Source of the DNA: Candidatus Saccharimonadota bacterium
Lineage (GTDB): Bacteria; Patescibacteriota; Saccharimonadia; Saccharimonadales; Saccharimonadaceae
Length of the DNA stretch: 64,000 bases
Assembly (NCBI GenBank): GCA_905373835.1
Contig: CAJPUN010000004.1
Coordinates: 1 to 64,000, forward strand
Direction of reading: 5' to 3'
The notes under the pieces: generated by a model
The model's database searches: none
What the model was told of the DNA's origin: nothing
What the model saw: only the letters and a program-made list of their open reading frames with translations
Shown here: piece by piece, positions 45,514-54,137 of the stretch
Layout: every line of letters begins with the position of its first letter
Position numbering within the stretch: position 1 is the first letter of the stretch
Made by a program: the position numbers and the translations under genes

Positions 45514-45780
45514 ATGCCTGATCGATCACCATTCAACTACCCATTCCATGAACAACCTACCGATGACCCTGTCACTGGCCCTGCTGCGCGATGCAACGAT
45601 CCACTACAAGCTGATAGCCGCCAGCATCCATCGCTTGAGTACCCACTTGATGTGCCAGAGGTCAAACATAGCCCACTTTTCATACGCATTCGTGCCATTG
45701 GCAAGGCTGCTCTCCGCGGCACGCGGAGCATTGTTTCAGCGGTTACTCGGCCGTGGTCGCGTCATACCCATCAGCATTAA
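45514..45780 (+). CDS. Small hypothetical protein
   Basis: 88 residues; Pro- and acidic-rich first half, basic second half (FIRIRAIGKAALRGTRSI). Extended -10 TGCTATACT (45478-45485) and a GGAG 7 nt before the ATG support it. An ATG four codons upstream is an alternative. No family recognised. Confidence 0.6.
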   Translation: MPDRSPFNYPFHEQPTDDPVTGPAARCNDPLQADSRQHPSLEYPLDVPEVKHSPLFIRIRAIGKAALRGTRSIVSAVTRPWSRHTHQH

Positions 45781-45846
45781 GCCGAGAGAGTTATCGGCAC
45801 AGAGCCGAGCCTTCGGCCAGCACGTCCTGGATGATATAATAGAGGC

Positions 45847-46530
45847 ATGTCTACTACTCGCCTTAACAAACACATTGCTCTTGTGCTGGGCCTGTCGCGC
45901 CGCCAAGCGGATGACTTAATCGCCGCTGGAGATGTCGTGGTTGATGGCGAGGTAGCCGTGCTCGGTGCCCGCCTCCAGCCGGGTAGCCTGGTAGCGGTAC
46001 AGGGCACACCACTACCCAAGCAGGTTGCCTACCGTACTATCATGCTCAACAAGCCAGTCGGTTACGTCTGCTCGCGCAAACAACAGGGGTCACAGCCCAC
46101 TATTTATAGCCTTTTACCAACAGAGTTGCACGCTCTTAAGCCCGTTGGCCGGCTCGATGCCGATAGCTCGGGCCTGCTTTTGCTCAGCAACAACGGCGAC
46201 TTTGCCTACCGCATGACCCATCCGCAGTTTGCCAAGGTCAAAGAATACCGCGTTCGGCTCGACCACCCACTCGAACCCCTCCATCAGCAGATGATCAGCG
46301 ACTACGGCATCCAGCTTGCCGATGGCACCAGCCGGCTCATCCTCACCCGTCTCCGGCCCGATAGCCGCACCGAGTGGCACATTAGCATGAGTGAAGGCCG
46401 CAACCGCCAGATCCGCCGTACCTTCGCCGCTCTGGGCTACACCGTGGTGCGCCTGCACCGCACACACTTTGGCAGCTATAGCCTGGGCAAGCTACCACGA
46501 GGCAAGTGGCAGGACGTGGCTGAGCAGTAG
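45847..46530 (+). CDS. Ribosomal RNA pseudouridine synthase, RluB/RsuA family
   Basis: 227 residues. An S4 RNA-binding domain occupies residues 1-48 (RLNKHIALVLGLSRRQADDLI). The catalytic domain has its Asp in GRLDADSSGLLLL and the family end SEGRNRQIRRTFAALG. It isomerises a uridine in 16S or 23S rRNA; the exact site cannot be told. TATAAT (45835-45840) is 6 nt before the ATG, so probably leaderless. Confidence 0.94.
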   Translation: MSTTRLNKHIALVLGLSRRQADDLIAAGDVVVDGEVAVLGARLQPGSLVAVQGTPLPKQVAYRTIMLNKPVGYVCSRKQQGSQPTIYSLLPTELHALKPVGRLDADSSGLLLLSNNGDFAYRMTHPQFAKVKEYRVRLDHPLEPLHQQMISDYGIQLADGTSRLILTRLRPDSRTEWHISMSEGRNRQIRRTFAALGYTVVRLHRTHFGSYSLGKLPRGKWQDVAEQ

Positions 46531-46577
46531 GGTGCTGCAAATCCACTCGCGCGCTTTCATGATATAATGAGAGCATT

Positions 46578-47987
46578 ATGGCTACCAAACTTCCTACCGT
46601 TGCAATCATCGGGCGTGCCAATGCTGGCAAGAGCTCGCTGTTTAATCGTATGATGCGCTCGCAGCAGGCCATCGTGGCACGCGAGGCTGGCACGACGCGC
46701 GATCGGGTGGTAGGCAAGGCAGCCTATCATGGGCATGAGTTTTGGCTGGTCGATACCGCCGGCCTCAAGCCAGCAGAAGACGAGTTTGAGGCAAGTATTC
46801 AAGAGCAAATCACTGATGCATCCGACGCGGCCGACGTCATTCTCGTGGTCGTGGACAGCACCGAATACCCCAGCGACGAAGACCGGCGCGTCGCCAAGAC
46901 TGCCCTCAAGAGCCGCAAACCCGTCATTCTCATCGCAAACAAAACCGACCTGCGGGGCAGCTTGCCCACCAGTGAATTCCTCCGCCTTGGCATCAAGAGC
47001 ATCATCCGCACCAGTGCCGAGCACAACAGTGGCATTAGCGATGCACTGGATGAGATCTGCCAACACATCCCAGAGAAGCGCCAAGCCGAGCCGAGCGATG
47101 TGCTCAAGATTGCGCTGATCGGCCGGCCCAATGTGGGCAAATCCAGCCTCTTCAACACCCTGGCAGGCAAGCAGCAAGCCATTGTGGCTGGAGTAGCAGG
47201 CACCACACGCGATGTCAATCGCATCCGCCTGCGCTACCAGGGGCAAACCATCGAGCTGCTCGACACCGCTGGCATTCGCCGCCAAGGCAAGCAGGAGGTG
47301 GGCATCGAGAAGTTTAGCGTCTTGCGCACCCTGGCTGCCATCGAGGAGGCCGATATTTGCTTCCTCCTGATGGACGTGAACGAGCTCAACACCGCTCTCG
47401 ACCAGCGGCTCGCAGGCATCATTGCCGAGGCAGGCAAGGGCATGGCCATCGTCGTGAGCAAATGGGACGCCGTGGAAGGCAAAGATGCCTACACGCGTGA
47501 TGCACTCGCCCCGCAGATCTCCGCCCAGTTCGACTTCACACCGTGGGCACCACTCATCTTTACCAGTGCCGTTACGGGCCAGAATGTGACGAAATTATTC
47601 GACCTCGCCCTTGGCATTGCTGCCCATCGCCAGCAAAAGACCACCACGCGCACCCTCAACGACCTCCTGCAGCGCTCTGTGCAAAAGCACCCACCAGCCG
47701 GCCTCAAGAACACCCACCCCAAGCTGCGCTACATCGTCCAGACAGACACCAATCCACCGTGGTTTGTCATCTACGGCAGCAACCTCAAGTTCGTCCACTG
47801 GAGCTACAAGCGCTACCTCGAGCGGCGCATCCGCGACACCTACGACTATACCGGCACCCCCATCAAGCTCTCCTTCCGCGACGAGAAGCAGCTCAAAGCG
47901 AACCGCGAGCGCGTCAAGCGCGGCCTCGAACCCGTGACGAAAGCATATAAGCAAGCCAAAGACGCCGAAAGATCCACCAAGCGATAA
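46578..47987 (+). CDS. der: Ribosome-assembly GTPase Der (EngA)
   Basis: 469 residues with the two tandem GTPase domains unique to Der: G1 GRANAGKSS and GRPNVGKSS, G3 DTAGLK and DTAGIR, G4 ANKTD and SKWD. A C-terminal KH-like domain and basic tail follow. It is needed for 50S maturation. The first G1 has Ala-Asn-Ala instead of the usual Pro-Asn-Val. TATAAT (46563-46568) ends 9 nt before the ATG. Confidence 0.97.
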   Translation: MATKLPTVAIIGRANAGKSSLFNRMMRSQQAIVAREAGTTRDRVVGKAAYHGHEFWLVDTAGLKPAEDEFEASIQEQITDASDAADVILVVVDSTEYPSDEDRRVAKTALKSRKPVILIANKTDLRGSLPTSEFLRLGIKSIIRTSAEHNSGISDALDEICQHIPEKRQAEPSDVLKIALIGRPNVGKSSLFNTLAGKQQAIVAGVAGTTRDVNRIRLRYQGQTIELLDTAGIRRQGKQEVGIEKFSVLRTLAAIEEADICFLLMDVNELNTALDQRLAGIIAEAGKGMAIVVSKWDAVEGKDAYTRDALAPQISAQFDFTPWAPLIFTSAVTGQNVTKLFDLALGIAAHRQQKTTTRTLNDLLQRSVQKHPPAGLKNTHPKLRYIVQTDTNPPWFVIYGSNLKFVHWSYKRYLERRIRDTYDYTGTPIKLSFRDEKQLKANRERVKRGLEPVTKAYKQAKDAERSTKR

Positions 47988-48051
47988 TTATAATCTCACA
48001 AGCGCGTACTACGAGGCGTTCATGATGTGCTGTGCTACATATAGAAAGAAG

Positions 48052-48080
48052 TTGACAGCGTGATCAATTATTGATATATA
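48052..48080 (+). promoter_or_regulatory. Sigma70-type promoter of the structured-leader gene
   Basis: TTGACA (48052-48057), 17-bp spacer, TATATA (48075-48080). The spacer end, -10 and initially transcribed bases match those at 20689-20708. Confidence 0.75.
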
Positions 48081-48086
48081 TATTAG

Positions 48087-48297
48087 CTTTTGTTGACAAA
48101 CCTATCGTGTTTGACCAAAAGTGTTTTTTGACAAGCGGGAGAATAGACAGCAAGGTGAGATTCTCTGGCGCTAGTTCCTAGGCCAATAGTAGTTAGTGCC
48201 CGATAACCTCATCTTGCTGGCCGCCATCCGGGCGTCAGAGCAGTGTTTTCTCGAGAGGGGACACAGGCGCTCCGCCTGGATGAGGAGAAAGAGTATC
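48087..48297 (+). promoter_or_regulatory. Structured 5' leader, candidate cis-regulatory RNA
   Basis: Three strong elements. A hairpin CTTTTG...CAAAC/GTTTG..CAAAAG (48087-48121) begins at the start site. A 12-bp stem (48148-48159 with 48208-48219) encloses GGCGCTAG/TTAGTGCC (48167-48200). CAGGCG-CTC-CGCCTG (48264-48278) touches the ribosome-binding site GAGGAG (48282-48287). The last position could let folding control translation. No known riboswitch motif recognised. Confidence 0.5.
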
Positions 48298-48549
48298 ATG
48301 GGCACATATTACAACCCCGGTGTTAGTGTAAGCCAAGGACGCGTCGGGCGTAAGCTCGACACGTTCATGCACGACGCTGCTACAGATGCTCTCCGTCCAG
48401 GAGAACATCTGTATGCCTGCCTTGAGTTCACGACACACACTGTAGCAGTGTGTGTTGACGGATTCGACGAGTTCAGACAAATGTCTGAGCTGCTTTGTCC
48501 ATATACCCTACATGCCCTGAGCGAGTTCGAACATGCTCGCTCAGTATAG
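48298..48549 (+). CDS. Small hypothetical protein with structured leader
   Basis: 83 residues; a beta-rich middle (HLYACLEFTTHTVAVCVDGF) and polar ends. The ATG has GAGGAG 10 nt upstream. A longer in-frame start at 48196 would lie inside the leader hairpins and lacks a site. A long stem (48553-48563 with 48608-48618) follows immediately after the stop. Family unknown. Confidence 0.6.
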   Translation: MGTYYNPGVSVSQGRVGRKLDTFMHDAATDALRPGEHLYACLEFTTHTVAVCVDGFDEFRQMSELLCPYTLHALSEFEHARSV

Positions 48550-48552
48550 ACC

Positions 48553-48618
48553 GAGCTGACAAGCCGCCAGAATTACCAGCGGCTACGCTGCTGCGCATAT
48601 TCTCCTGCTTGTCAGTTC
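48553..48618 (+). other. Long stem-loop after the small gene
   Basis: GAGCTGACAAG (48553-48563) pairs over 11 bp with CTTGTCAGTTC (48608-48618, one G-T), enclosing CCGC/GCGG. There is no U-tract, so it may be a 3' stability or processing element. Confidence 0.55.
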
Positions 48619-48818
48619 GCTCTATAGACCCGCTATACTGATGGGTCAGCGAATAAATTCTATCTCGAAATGATCCATAAAGCACTCCGTCAGCAGCCAG
48701 CACCAAAAAAGTGGTAGCCCTACCACTAAGTGTCCCAAACTACAGGCGTAATACGACACAGGGAAAATAAGAGGTTTTCGCATTTTCGCACCCAAGCTAG
48801 CAATTGATATCGATCACC

Positions 48819-49787
48819 TTACCCAAACATCATCAGCTGCGCCACCAGCCCATCGCGGGTGATGCTGCTGGCGTGGGTGCCAATACAGACCAGCTTGGGT
48901 GCTTCGCCAGGCTGGCCAGTGGTGATCTGAATCTGCTCGGGCGTAGCCTCGATGTGCCGGCGCGTACCATGCTCATCAATAAAGCACCCCTTGAGCCGGC
49001 GCAGCTCATACGTCGCAAAGAGCTGCAGCCACAGCGTCTCAAAGGCTGCCTCGGTAGCAGTGAGCTGCGACATGTCGATGACGCTGTAGGTCGGGTTATC
49101 TGGCACGGCGAGCTCGCCATCATAGGTGTCGAAGAAGGTGAGTAGACTCGACGGCGTTGTGATCTTACTGAGGTCAAAGCGCCCATGCGGCGCAGACAGC
49201 ACCCGCGTATAGGGCAGGGCGCGGCGCTTGGTATCATAGGTAGTGCGATCATCACCGTGCAGGAGATCTTCTTTAGTGATGAGAATCGTGTCGGCGGCTT
49301 GCAGCTCCACCTCGTGGGCTGGCTCAATACCATGCAAAATCTCGTGCGCCGTGATGACATAATAGCTCTGCAGCAGCTCGTATTTGGCAAAGATCCGCGC
49401 ATTGATGAGCTTCTCCACCAAGTTCATTGTCCGGGCTACCCCTGTTGCCTCGATAAAAACCGGGGCAGGAGACGACTGGCAAAAGTCCAGCAGCATGCGC
49501 GTCAAGGCATGCTTGGACGAGCAGCACACACAGTCGCCCGCCAGCGTCGTCACAAGCTCTGCCAGGCCTTCTAGCCGGTAGCCATCGACATTCTCGTTGG
49601 CATATTCATTCTCGATCACCCGCGAACCAGCAAACTCCGGCTGACGCAAAAGATACTCCAGCACACTCGTCTTGCCCGCCCCCAGCGAGCCATTGATGAG
49701 GTAGAGCGGCACCAGGCCAGGCTGGGTGCGCTGCTCATCGAAGGCAGCATTAAGGCTAAATTCAAGATCATTATCGCGCTGGGCCAT
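48819..49787 (-). CDS. COG0523 (CobW/G3E) GTPase, putative zinc metallochaperone
   Basis: 322 residues. Walker A is GSLGAGKTS (residues 33-41), the family metal motif is CVCC (86-89), the Walker B-type region is VFIEATGVA and the guanine-recognition motif is TKED. A CobW C-terminal domain (about 225-320) is present. Such proteins load metals, often zinc, and are commonly controlled by Zur. A Fur-family divergon lies 4 kb away, but I see no TTGCAA operator here. -10 TATACT (49794-49799, minus) is 6 nt before the ATG. Confidence 0.92.
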   Translation of the reverse strand: MAQRDNDLEFSLNAAFDEQRTQPGLVPLYLINGSLGAGKTSVLEYLLRQPEFAGSRVIENEYANENVDGYRLEGLAELVTTLAGDCVCCSSKHALTRMLLDFCQSSPAPVFIEATGVARTMNLVEKLINARIFAKYELLQSYYVITAHEILHGIEPAHEVELQAADTILITKEDLLHGDDRTTYDTKRRALPYTRVLSAPHGRFDLSKITTPSSLLTFFDTYDGELAVPDNPTYSVIDMSQLTATEAAFETLWLQLFATYELRRLKGCFIDEHGTRRHIEATPEQIQITTGQPGEAPKLVCIGTHASSITRDGLVAQLMMFG

Positions 49788-50070
49788 GGGTTTAGTATAG
49801 CATGGCAGGGCATGCCCGCTCGCTCTAACAGAGGATATTATGATCTTATACTAAGGAGTGAGGCTGCTGGGTACGGTGTTATAGTTGAACAAGAAAATAT
49901 ATGGAGGCCAACCATACAGCAGGCGGATGATCGCTGTAGTATAATCTGGCCGGAACATTTTCGGTTCAGCTATAGCACCACCAATGCAGTAATGGTGGTA
50001 ATGCTTTTATAATCACGGCTCACACTACAGCCATGACAACAAAAACCTCATCCATGCTATACTAATACGT

Positions 50071-50646
50071 ATGAAATTAATCCTGGCCCAAGGCAACCCT
50101 GGCAGCGAGTACGCCCGCACCCGCCACAATATTGGCTGGCAGTGCCTGGATGCGCTGGCCCACGCGCACGGCGCCCAGTTTGCCACCAAGCCCAAGCTGC
50201 ACGCCGCCACCGCTAGTGTTACCATTGCTGGCCAGCCGGTGCTGCTGGCTAAGCCAACCACCTTTTACAACGATACCGGCCGGGCGGCTCGGGCGATCAT
50301 GGATTTTTATAAAGTATCGCTTAGTGACGTGCTTGTTATCCATGACGAGCTGGCGCTGGAATTTGGCATCATTCGTGTGCGCCACAGTGGTAGCGATGCA
50401 GGCAACAATGGTATTAAATCGCTCAATGCCCACCTGGGCCAGGGCTATGCGCGGCTGCGGATTGGTATCCACAGCCCACTACGGCGACGTATGGGCGATG
50501 CAGCCTTTGTGCTCAAGCCCTTTAGCCAGGCAGAGCAAGAGGCGCTTGGTACGGCCATTATCCCAGCAACTACCGCCCTGGTAGAGCAGTTTGCCACAGG
50601 CACGCTGGCCGATACTAGCCAGCGCGTCTACACCACGCCGGTATAG
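50071..50646 (+). CDS. pth: Peptidyl-tRNA hydrolase
   Basis: 191 residues. Releases tRNA from prematurely dropped peptidyl-tRNA. Signature GNPGSEYARTRHNIGW includes the catalytic His; KPTTFYNDTG and DELALEFG (catalytic Asp region) follow. In the last motif (SDAGNNGIKSL) Asn occupies the position where His is common. Leaderless -10 TATACT (50058-50063) ends 7 nt before the ATG. Its 3' end overlaps the convergent ATP-grasp gene by 19 nt. Confidence 0.96.
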   Translation: MKLILAQGNPGSEYARTRHNIGWQCLDALAHAHGAQFATKPKLHAATASVTIAGQPVLLAKPTTFYNDTGRAARAIMDFYKVSLSDVLVIHDELALEFGIIRVRHSGSDAGNNGIKSLNAHLGQGYARLRIGIHSPLRRRMGDAAFVLKPFSQAEQEALGTAIIPATTALVEQFATGTLADTSQRVYTTPV

Positions 50647-52031
50647 GCACCGATGGCCGCCCCCGCCACGATATTCATAGCCTGCGGGCCAGCCGTTTGC
50701 TGAGCTGCCGGCATTGCCCGGGCGAGCACCCCGGCCAGCGTACCACCCACGGTGTAGGGGTTGCAATCTAGCGTGACCGCCTGGGTGTGAATGCCATGGC
50801 CTGGTGTATACAGCGGCACCTCTACCGGGGCAACTGGCACCAGCTGCTGCACCACCCAGTCCTGGCCGCGGCTACCTGCCAGCAAGGCCTGCCACTGGCT
50901 TGCCGTGCACTGATGGCCAAACACCAACCCCTGGCCAAAGCCATCATCGCAGCGTTTTGCAATATAGTCCTGCCGGCGGTGGGCGTGCTGCCAATCCAGC
51001 TGCTGGGCTGCTGCCAGGCTATAGGTGGGTGGCATGATGCGCCGCAGGGCCGGCACATCCACCCCCATAGCGGTGAGCGTCGCCTGCACCGTATCGTCCC
51101 AGGCTAGGGCAAAGAGCTCCTTCGAGCGCAGCAGCCAGGCGCGCAGGTCGTTCTGCTGCACCACAGCGGGGCTATAGCGGATGGCCTGGTAGTCGGCAAT
51201 ATCAACGTCATAATTCGCCAGGTACACCGTATTACGCCACAGCACATCAAAGCTATGGCCGCGCACCGTCATGCGCCCAGACTGGTAGCCAAACTCCGGC
51301 GGCTGCGCCAGCACAAAGCGCAGCTCCACACCACGCTCCCGGGCAGCCTGGGCAATGCCGGCGGTGGCGGTGGGCAGATCGACAAACTTTGCCAGGTAGC
51401 CGCGCTCCATGCTCACGGCCACGGTTAGGCTTGATCGGCCCGGGGCAGCGTCTATAAACCAACTGGCCAGCGCCGCGTAGAGTGATGGCGAATCAGCCAC
51501 ACCAGGTGTGTTAGGTGCGCTAGGGGCAGGGGCGGCCTGAATAGCCGGTATGTACGCGGCGGTCATAGCCAGCGCCTGGCGGGCGCGCTCATAAAAGCTA
51601 ATTGCTAAGGGGGCGGATTGGTTCACCTCGATAAACTGCGGCCCAGGGCTGTGGGGCCCAAGCGGCAAAAAGCCATCAATCCGGCGAAAGCGGCGGCGCA
51701 TGGTGCGTGGGCTGACCGGCGGCGCGTGGTCGACCAAATATTTACCCTGGGCACTGAGCGACTGGTACAGCCGGTCGTACACCACCTGGCCAGGCAGAAA
51801 GCTCGGGTGGGACTCAATCGCCACCAGGGCGTCCTGCAGCGTATAGACGGCCTGGGCGAGCTGGGTGGCGGCTGGCGGCGTCAGGGGTAGGGGAGCCAGC
51901 AGCACACTGGCCTGCTTGCCGGCAATTGTAATCGGTGGGATGCTGGCCAGCTGCTGGGTGAGCTCACGCTGCTGGGGCGGCGTCAGGGCCTGCAGGGCGC
52001 TCGTCCACTGCGCCAGGGCCGCTATATCCAC
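50628..52031 (-). CDS. ATP-grasp family ligase-like protein
   Basis: 467 residues. The N-terminal half carries a pre-ATP-grasp pattern ending in FIEVNQSAPLAISFYERAR. The C-terminal half has a nucleotide-binding-like lysine and glycine loop (YIAKRCDDGFGQGLVFG) followed by DWVVQQLVPVAPVEVPLY. This arrangement fits the circularly permuted ATP-grasp group, which joins a carboxylate to an amine using ATP. It is last in the three-gene operon and overlaps the dehydrogenase gene by 10 nt. Substrates unknown; the assignment is by motif reading only. Confidence 0.7.
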   Translation of the reverse strand: MDIAALAQWTSALQALTPPQQRELTQQLASIPPITIAGKQASVLLAPLPLTPPAATQLAQAVYTLQDALVAIESHPSFLPGQVVYDRLYQSLSAQGKYLVDHAPPVSPRTMRRRFRRIDGFLPLGPHSPGPQFIEVNQSAPLAISFYERARQALAMTAAYIPAIQAAPAPSAPNTPGVADSPSLYAALASWFIDAAPGRSSLTVAVSMERGYLAKFVDLPTATAGIAQAARERGVELRFVLAQPPEFGYQSGRMTVRGHSFDVLWRNTVYLANYDVDIADYQAIRYSPAVVQQNDLRAWLLRSKELFALAWDDTVQATLTAMGVDVPALRRIMPPTYSLAAAQQLDWQHAHRRQDYIAKRCDDGFGQGLVFGHQCTASQWQALLAGSRGQDWVVQQLVPVAPVEVPLYTPGHGIHTQAVTLDCNPYTVGGTLAGVLARAMPAAQQTAGPQAMNIVAGAAIGAYTGVV

Positions 52032-53113
52032 GGCTGGTTACTCCATAAGTCAAGCACGGTGCCGCAGCCTCGCGCCAGGGCTTGGGTGTAGATATGCGCC
52101 GCCAGGCTGATGTCTTCAATCCCCAGGCCAGTCGGGCCAAAGAAGACCTTCTGCGCCGGGGTGGTGCGGCCTGGTGCCTGGCCAGCCAGGATATCACCTA
52201 GGTTGGTAACGTCGCTATCGGCAATAATACCCTGGCTAAAGGCCACCGCGTGGGTCTGCACGCCGCGGTGCTTACTCTGCTGCCAGTTATCAGATACAAT
52301 CACATCCATATGGGCCAGCAGCTGGGGCTCATTTTCGAGGCAGCCGATGTTACATATCGTCATCCCCGGCCGGTTCACCGCCTGCAAGGGCACCACTGGC
52401 TGGTTGACGTTGGCTGCGCAGGTTATAACGATATCGGCATCGGCCACGGCAGCTTCGGCGCTATCGACGGCACTAACGGCCAGGGCCGGGTAGCGCTGAT
52501 GCAGCCGCTCAGCCAACTGGTGCTTGCTAGTACCCCGGCTATAGATACGGATAGTATCAAGGCCCGGCAGGGCATGCAGCAAGCCACGAATTTGCGTCAT
52601 CATATTCACGCCCGCCCCTACGCAGCCCAGGCTGCGGGCATCCGTACGGGCCAGCTTGGGCGCTGCCAGGGCACTGACGGCCCCGGTGCGCATGGCGCTT
52701 ATAACCTGGGCATCCATAATGGCAATCGGCATTTTGTGAGCATCATCAAATAGGGTAATGGTGCCCGTTGCCCGCGGCACGTTCTGGGCGACATTCCCCG
52801 GCATCGCGCCCAGGGCCTTGACGCCAAACACCGTCCCCACTGGTGTGCGCACAGCGGCGGGTAGCACATTGACCACACCAGCCTGGGCCTCCTGCTGCTT
52901 GTGTGCTAGCCGGAGCGATGTCTTAGCTGGCTGCAGCGCCTGGCCGGCCCGCCAGGCCGTAAAGGCCTCCTGCACCGCCTGGGTCGCCAGCGCCATATCG
53001 CTGCCACCAGCATCCAGTACATCCTGCCGGCTGAGCCACAACACCTGGCCAGGGGCCAGGTTGTGGGCGGGTTGTGGCTGTGGCGACGCAGCGCGAGTAC
53101 TGTGGCTACGCAC
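52022..53113 (-). CDS. Ornithine cyclodeaminase / mu-crystallin family dehydrogenase
   Basis: 363 residues. The family core is present: SAMRTGAVSALAAPKLA followed by the NAD-binding Rossmann loop GCVGAGVNMMTQ and VITCAANVNQPVV. Relatives include ornithine cyclodeaminase, alanine dehydrogenase and SbnB, an opine-type oxidase that makes 2,3-diaminopropionate for a siderophore. The ~20-residue N-terminal extension is Pro/Gln-rich. It overlaps both neighbours (8 and 10 nt). The reaction here is unknown. Confidence 0.88.
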   Translation of the reverse strand: MRSHSTRAASPQPQPAHNLAPGQVLWLSRQDVLDAGGSDMALATQAVQEAFTAWRAGQALQPAKTSLRLAHKQQEAQAGVVNVLPAAVRTPVGTVFGVKALGAMPGNVAQNVPRATGTITLFDDAHKMPIAIMDAQVISAMRTGAVSALAAPKLARTDARSLGCVGAGVNMMTQIRGLLHALPGLDTIRIYSRGTSKHQLAERLHQRYPALAVSAVDSAEAAVADADIVITCAANVNQPVVPLQAVNRPGMTICNIGCLENEPQLLAHMDVIVSDNWQQSKHRGVQTHAVAFSQGIIADSDVTNLGDILAGQAPGRTTPAQKVFFGPTGLGIEDISLAAHIYTQALARGCGTVLDLWSNQPWI

Positions 53114-54038
53114 CGGGGCGCTCCTGGGGTGGTAGCAGGCTCAGGAGGTCAATCGGGAACTTCGCCTTTGGCCAGTTTTGGGCTGCGCGAATATGAGCTT
53201 TGACCGCTGCGGCCCGCATGGCTGCGTTATCGCGGCTATGGGCAGCAACCGTGCTAAGCAGCTGGCGCACCGTCGCGGCTGTGGTGGGTTCAATATCACT
53301 GGTTGCGAGCGGCTCACCACGCTCCAGCCGGCGCACAAAATTAGACATACCAATGCTATAGGCCGGCGCCTGGCCCAGCTGCGCGGTAATAAACGCCGTA
53401 TCCGTTTCATCAATAATTTTATTACCCACCGGCACTAATTTTACGTCATCATGGGCGGCAAGCTCGGCCAGCTGCTGGTAAATGGTCGTACTCTTGATGG
53501 TTGGCTCAACCGCAACGAACACCATATCGAACAGCCCCAGCATGCCAACGCCAAACACATCGGCACCGGCGGTGAGGTCGGCAACGATCAACTGCTCGGG
53601 GCTATCCTGGGTATGGGCCAGCACCAGCTGTAGCTTGCCCAGTGCCCCGTGGTGGCAGGACCAGCCCATGGTCTCTTGGCTGTAAGAGCCAAGCTCTAGC
53701 AGCACGGTACTTGCAGGGTGGGGGAGACCCTGCCACGGCTCCACCTGGAACCCAAGCGGCAGGCGGTCGCCGTCGCTATAGGGCGGGAGTGTACGCGGCA
53801 GGCTTGGTAAGCTCGCCAGCTCTGGGCGCGCCTGGCGAATAGCCGCCTCAACATACTTGTAGATTGGCGTAAAGGCACTGGCCTGGGCGTGCGTCCGGCC
53901 CAGCGCCCCGGCTAGGTGCAGGTTGATATCGGCGTCAATAGCGTAGATCTCGGTAAAAAGCTCTGGCGCTAAGCGGGTTGCCAGCGACGATAGGGTTGTT
54001 TTGCCGCTGCCACCCTTTCCTAAAAATGCAATTCTCAT
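53106..54038 (-). CDS. CooC/MinD-type P-loop ATPase
   Basis: 310 residues; deviant Walker A GKGGSGKTT at residues 7-15, AIDADINLHLAGALG, and the later VAVEPTIKST and VGNKIID motifs. This is the layout of CooC and related metal-centre maturation ATPases. First gene of the operon. The ATG at 54038 is 8 nt after a TACAAT -10 (54047-54052, minus), with TTGCGA 17 bp further. A Fur-type operator lies just upstream. Longer starts would cross the promoter. No CO dehydrogenase is in the window. Confidence 0.88.
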   Translation of the reverse strand: MRIAFLGKGGSGKTTLSSLATRLAPELFTEIYAIDADINLHLAGALGRTHAQASAFTPIYKYVEAAIRQARPELASLPSLPRTLPPYSDGDRLPLGFQVEPWQGLPHPASTVLLELGSYSQETMGWSCHHGALGKLQLVLAHTQDSPEQLIVADLTAGADVFGVGMLGLFDMVFVAVEPTIKSTTIYQQLAELAAHDDVKLVPVGNKIIDETDTAFITAQLGQAPAYSIGMSNFVRRLERGEPLATSDIEPTTAATVRQLLSTVAAHSRDNAAMRAAAVKAHIRAAQNWPKAKFPIDLLSLLPPQERPGA

Positions 54039-54078
54039 ATGGGCAAATTGTACTCCTCGCAGCCCCCTTTCGCAAAAA

Positions 54079-54106
54079 TGTTGCAAAACTGCCTATTATT
54101 GCAACA
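54079..54106. promoter_or_regulatory. Operator-like inverted repeat in the divergent promoter region
   Basis: TGTTGCAA (54079-54086), 12 bp, TTGCAACA (54099-54106): perfect 8-bp arms. The right arm contains TTGCAA, which is also the best -35 for the regulator (17 bp before TATTAT at 54122). The left arm abuts the -35 of the operon on the other strand. This is the expected site for the adjacent Fur-family protein. Confidence 0.65.
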
Positions 54107-54137
54107 AAGTGGCCCATGCGCTATTATAAAAGCTAGT

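Noticed and set aside
48819..49787. COG0523 gene as a member of the TTGCAACA regulon
   Set aside because: No TTGCAA half-site pair is present near its promoter at 49794-49850.
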